Below are positions 32,156 through 34,941 of a DNA stretch of 34,941 bases, one piece after another. Each line of letters starts with the position of its first letter. Positions within the stretch are counted from its first letter, which is position 1. The DNA comes from Alcaligenaceae bacterium (GTDB lineage: Bacteria > Pseudomonadota > Gammaproteobacteria > Burkholderiales > Burkholderiaceae_B), in NCBI GenBank assembly GCA_013205565.1, contig JABMMM010000286.1:1-34941 (forward strand), given 5' to 3'. The translations under genes were made by a program, and so were the position numbers. The notes under the pieces are model-generated. The model searched no databases. It was not told where the DNA came from and worked only from the letters and a program-made list of their open reading frames with translations.

Positions 32156-33667
32156 ATGTGCGGAATTGTGGGTGTGATTGGTCGAGGTCCTGTCAATCAA
32201 CTTTTATACGATAGTTTGCTGTTATTGCAACATCGCGGTCAAGATGCGGCGGGTATCGCGACGTCAAACGGCAATCATTTCAATATGTATAAAGCGCATG
32301 GCTTAGTGCGAGACGTATTTCGCACCCGCAACATGCGTTCTCTGCCCGGTACGACTGGCATTGGCCAAGTGCGCTATCCCACGGCAGGGTCTTCGGACAG
32401 CGTCGAAGAGGCTCAGCCTTTTTACGTGAATGCGCCGTTTGGCATCACCTTCGCACACAACGGTAATTTGACAAATTGGCGCGAATTGCGCATGTCGCTG
32501 TTTACCAATGATCAACGCCACATCAACACGAACTCAGATTCCGAGGTGTTGCTCAACGTGCTAGCGCATGAGTTACAACGCGCAGCCAATGGCGTGTCAC
32601 TCGACGAGTCGGCAATCTTTCGCGCTGTCAAAGCGGTGCATCAACGGGTCAAGGGCGCCTACGCAGTGGTTGCGCAAATTGCGGGGTATGGCTTGCTTGC
32701 TTTTCGCGATCCCCACGGAATTCGTCCGTTGTGCATTGGTCGGTTTGATACCGCGCCGAGCCCCGAGTGGATGGTGGCTTCAGAGTCTGTCGCTCTCGAA
32801 GGCTCTGGGTTTCAGTTTGTCAGAGACGTTGCGCCTGGCGAGGCCGTCTTCATTTCGCTTGAGGGCCAGTTTAGTAGCGAACTGTGCGGTGAGGGTGCGG
32901 TGCACGCGCCCTGTATTTTTGAATACGTTTATTTTGCGCGACCTGACTCAGTCTTAGATGGCGTGTCGGTTTATGGGTCACGTTTAAAAATGGGTGAGTA
33001 TCTTGCCGATAAGTTGGCACGCACCTTGCGTTTGGGCGATATCGATGTCGTCATGCCGATTCCCGATTCGTCGCGCCCCTCGGCGATGCAGCTCGCAGAC
33101 CGTCTGGGGCTGAGCTATCGCGAAGGCTTAATTAAAAATCGATATGTCGGTCGCACTTTCATCATGCCCGGTCAGGCAGTTCGTAAAAAATCCGTACGCC
33201 AAAAACTAAATACGATCGGCATGGAATTCAAAGGTAAAAATGTCTTGTTAGTCGATGATTCGATCGTTCGTGGCACCACCAGCCGTGAAATCGTCGACAT
33301 GGCGCGGGCTGCAGGCGCCAACAAAGTGTATATGGCCTCTGCTGCGCCACCGGTACGTTATCAAAATGTTTATGGCATTGATATGCCGACACAACAAGAG
33401 TTGATCGCCACGGGACGTGACGAGCAAGAAATCGCTCGAATCATCGGAGCCGATGCCTTGGTATACCAAGATATTGAGGCGATGCAAAAATCAGTTTCGG
33501 ACTTGAATCCCGCCCTTAAGCGTTTTGACACTTCGTGCTTTACCGGCGAATACGTCACGGGCGATATTACCCCCGAGTATCTTGAACGCTTGGGCTTGAC
33601 TCGCCAAGAGATACGCGAAGAACAAAACGGCCTGCTATTTAATATGGGATTCGCGGCCGAAGATTAA
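32156..33667 (+). CDS. purF: Amidophosphoribosyltransferase
   Basis: PurF commits PRPP to purine synthesis, transferring glutamine amide nitrogen. The 503-aa protein begins MCGIVGVIG, so the nucleophile is Cys2 after methionine removal; no propeptide is seen. LLQHRGQDAAGIA belongs to the glutaminase domain; the PRPP loop VLLVDDSIVRGTT is at 363-375. The C-terminus has CFTGEYVTGDITPEYL. AGGAAA lies just upstream of the ATG. I could not make out a PurR-type operator in the 44-nt gap after cvpA. Confidence 0.98.
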   Translation: MCGIVGVIGRGPVNQLLYDSLLLLQHRGQDAAGIATSNGNHFNMYKAHGLVRDVFRTRNMRSLPGTTGIGQVRYPTAGSSDSVEEAQPFYVNAPFGITFAHNGNLTNWRELRMSLFTNDQRHINTNSDSEVLLNVLAHELQRAANGVSLDESAIFRAVKAVHQRVKGAYAVVAQIAGYGLLAFRDPHGIRPLCIGRFDTAPSPEWMVASESVALEGSGFQFVRDVAPGEAVFISLEGQFSSELCGEGAVHAPCIFEYVYFARPDSVLDGVSVYGSRLKMGEYLADKLARTLRLGDIDVVMPIPDSSRPSAMQLADRLGLSYREGLIKNRYVGRTFIMPGQAVRKKSVRQKLNTIGMEFKGKNVLLVDDSIVRGTTSREIVDMARAAGANKVYMASAAPPVRYQNVYGIDMPTQQELIATGRDEQEIARIIGADALVYQDIEAMQKSVSDLNPALKRFDTSCFTGEYVTGDITPEYLERLGLTRQEIREEQNGLLFNMGFAAED

Positions 33668-33699
33668 CCTCGCGCGTTTATCGGTTTCAACGATTGATC

Positions 33700-34191
33700 T
33701 TAGCGGGTACTGTTTTGTTTACGAAAGCCGTGAATGAGTGTCACCACTAAGGCGGCTAGCAACACAAAGAGCAGCAGACTCCAGTAGGCATACTCAAGGC
33801 CAAACACCTTGATGCGCGCGTCCATGCAGCTTGCATAGATACCAAAGAGGGCAGGCAGAGCGGTCTCGAGCCCAGTTTGCGTCATCAGTAAGTCGGCCAG
33901 CGTCTGCGCGCACGAAAATGAGTGTGAGGCCACTTGGGCTTGATACCAGGCCGCCAGAGCCCCTGCTATCGTCAAACTCAGGCCTAACGTCGCACACGGC
34001 AAACGTAGGCTTAAGCCTTGACTGCACGCACCCACCGCAGCAACGAGTGCAAGTAGCAAGTAAATCAGTCTTTGAAATACGCACCAGGCGCACGGCTGCA
34101 TACCAAACGCGTGCTGTGAAAGTAGGGCGACGCCGACTGCGGCCAAGCAAAGAACGACGATCGACCACCAGATTTTTTTTTCAAGCGGCAC
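33700..34191 (-). CDS. dsbB: Disulfide bond formation protein DsbB
   Basis: DsbB reoxidises DsbA and passes electrons to ubiquinone in the inner membrane. A GTG at 34191 gives 163 aa beginning MPLEKKIWWSIVVLCLAAVG; the frame is open farther upstream, but that part lies entirely inside glnD and is hydrophilic, so I reject the longer start. The first periplasmic pair is Cys34-Ala-Trp-Cys37 (QPCAWCVFQRLIYL) and the second is Cys94 and Cys122. Four hydrophobic segments fit the DsbB topology. Its first 11 nt overlap the end of glnD. Confidence 0.92.
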   Translation of the reverse strand: MPLEKKIWWSIVVLCLAAVGVALLSQHAFGMQPCAWCVFQRLIYLLLALVAAVGACSQGLSLRLPCATLGLSLTIAGALAAWYQAQVASHSFSCAQTLADLLMTQTGLETALPALFGIYASCMDARIKVFGLEYAYWSLLLFVLLAALVVTLIHGFRKQNSTR

Positions 34192-34941
34192 GACGTTCGA
34201 CCTCGGTGATTGCTTCGAGCATGGCGCGCTCGAACTGCCGTTGAGTGCGTGGTTGTAAAAGCGTGTCACCACTGACGACAAATACGTCTTCGACGCGATC
34301 GCCCAAGGTCATGACTTTGGCCGTTTGCAGATGAATGTTGTAGGCAACGAACACTTGTGCAACATCGCCAAGCAGGCCGGGCCGATCCGTGGCGACAATC
34401 TCTAGCCGCCAGTTTTGACTACCTTCGTCGGGGTGCAGGTTTACGATGGGTGGCACCGGAAACGCCTTTGACAGCCTTGAGAGGCGACCGCTCGCGGCGC
34501 GCGCGATCAACGACGAAGGCGCGAGTGTATTCAGATGTTTTGCGAGTTCGTGTTCGATCAGCGTGGCAAGCGTACGAAATTCTTGCGTTGGGTCAACAGG
34601 CAAAATGATGAAGCTGTCAAGCGCATACCCTCGCCGCGTGGTGTGAATACGCGCATCAATAATGTTTAGACCGCGTGCACCAAAAAATCCACAAATCCGC
34701 GCGAATAAATCTGGGGCATCTTTGGTATAGACCATGACTTGCAAACCCTCATAGCCATCGGCGGGTCGTGCTTTAACAATTGCCTGCTCGGGTGCCACCT
34801 GGTGATAAAGATGGCGAGTATGCCAGGCAATATCGCCGGCCTCGTGCCGTAAAAAATACGCCACATCGAGTTGTTGCCAAAACGCTTCTCGGGTGTCATC
34901 GCGCAAGCCCGCCAGGCGGGTTAAGCCTGCAGCCTCTTCGA
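34181..34941 (-). CDS. glnD: PII uridylyltransferase, C-terminal part (truncated by window edge)
   Basis: GlnD uridylylates and deuridylylates PII according to glutamine level, which in turn sets NtrB/NtrC and GlnE activity. Only the C-terminal 253 codons are here; the frame stays open to base 34941 and a TTG at 34906 is internal. Two tandem ACT domains are visible: GLQVMVYTKDAPDLFARICGFFGARGLNIIDA, and after a linker, RLEIVATDRPGLLGDVAQVFVAYNIHLQTAKV. These bind glutamine in the family. The linker reads LIARAASGRLSRLSKAFPVPPIVNL. The stop region overlaps dsbB. It ties with glnA-glnL-glnG at 7197-11152 in one regulatory circuit. Confidence 0.95.
   Translation of the reverse strand, partial: EEAAGLTRLAGLRDDTREAFWQQLDVAYFLRHEAGDIAWHTRHLYHQVAPEQAIVKARPADGYEGLQVMVYTKDAPDLFARICGFFGARGLNIIDARIHTTRRGYALDSFIILPVDPTQEFRTLATLIEHELAKHLNTLAPSSLIARAASGRLSRLSKAFPVPPIVNLHPDEGSQNWRLEIVATDRPGLLGDVAQVFVAYNIHLQTAKVMTLGDRVEDVFVVSGDTLLQPRTQRQFERAMLEAITEVERRAA

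Noticed and set aside
34192-34281. 30-residue extension of DsbB
   Set aside because: It lies wholly in glnD and DsbB proteins start near the first membrane helix.
1-34941. tRNA genes, CRISPR arrays, insertion sequences, phage genes, defence systems
   Set aside because: None seen when reading through the window; intergenic gaps are too short for most, and no transposase, integrase or defence-type domain appears among the coding frames.

Overview
The window reads as a chromosomal segment of a betaproteobacterium, most likely Burkholderiales and close to Alcaligenaceae (Bordetella/Achromobacter-like). This rests on gene order and protein character: hemW-glnA-glnL-glnG, recG-oxyR-ubiA-proC, folC-dedD-cvpA-purF, an imuA-imuB-dnaE2 mutagenesis cassette, and a Bug-type solute-binding protein. 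It is almost entirely protein coding. I saw no tRNA, rRNA, CRISPR array, transposase or phage gene. Genes at both edges are cut: rph lacks its first codons and glnD lacks its N-terminal part.

Layout: (1) 1-693, 3' part of rph. (2) 739-5144, an acyl-CoA/organic-acid catabolic cassette (SDR, MmgE/PrpD, acyl-CoA dehydrogenase) with a divergent LysR regulator, lying between rph and rdgB, which often adjoin in relatives. (3) 5141-7005, rdgB and hemW, chained by overlapping start/stop codons. (4) 7006-11152, the nitrogen-control block glnA-glnL-glnG, with two NtrC-type sites and a sigma-54 promoter readable upstream of glnA; glnD, which modifies PII, lies at the far right end. (5) 11173-16498, ridA, recG, oxyR, ubiA and proC, mostly housekeeping. 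(6) 16557-21721, a DUF945 protein, a strong bidirectional terminator, a Zn-ribbon/thiolase pair, a DUF423 membrane protein, a lipoprotein, a hotdog thioesterase and a YqeY-like protein. (7) 21789-27143, dnaE2, imuB and imuA on the minus strand, preceded by a near-consensus LexA box buried in a larger perfect palindrome. (8) 27442-29314, a Bug protein convergent with a TANGO2/NRDE protein. (9) 29483-33667, folC-dedD-cvpA-purF. (10) 33700-34941, dsbB and glnD on the minus strand.

Two regulatory circuits are visible in the DNA. GlnL/GlnG probably act on the glnA promoter in the same window, and LexA probably acts on the imuA-imuB-dnaE2 promoter. I did not find a clearly new multi-gene system. 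The observations most worth a second look are the extended palindrome around the LexA box, the acyl-CoA dehydrogenase cassette with an apparently relocated catalytic base, a perfect 11-bp inverted repeat upstream of ridA, a 15-bp tandem repeat carrying successive stop codons, and a possible remnant of an MlrC-type gene.
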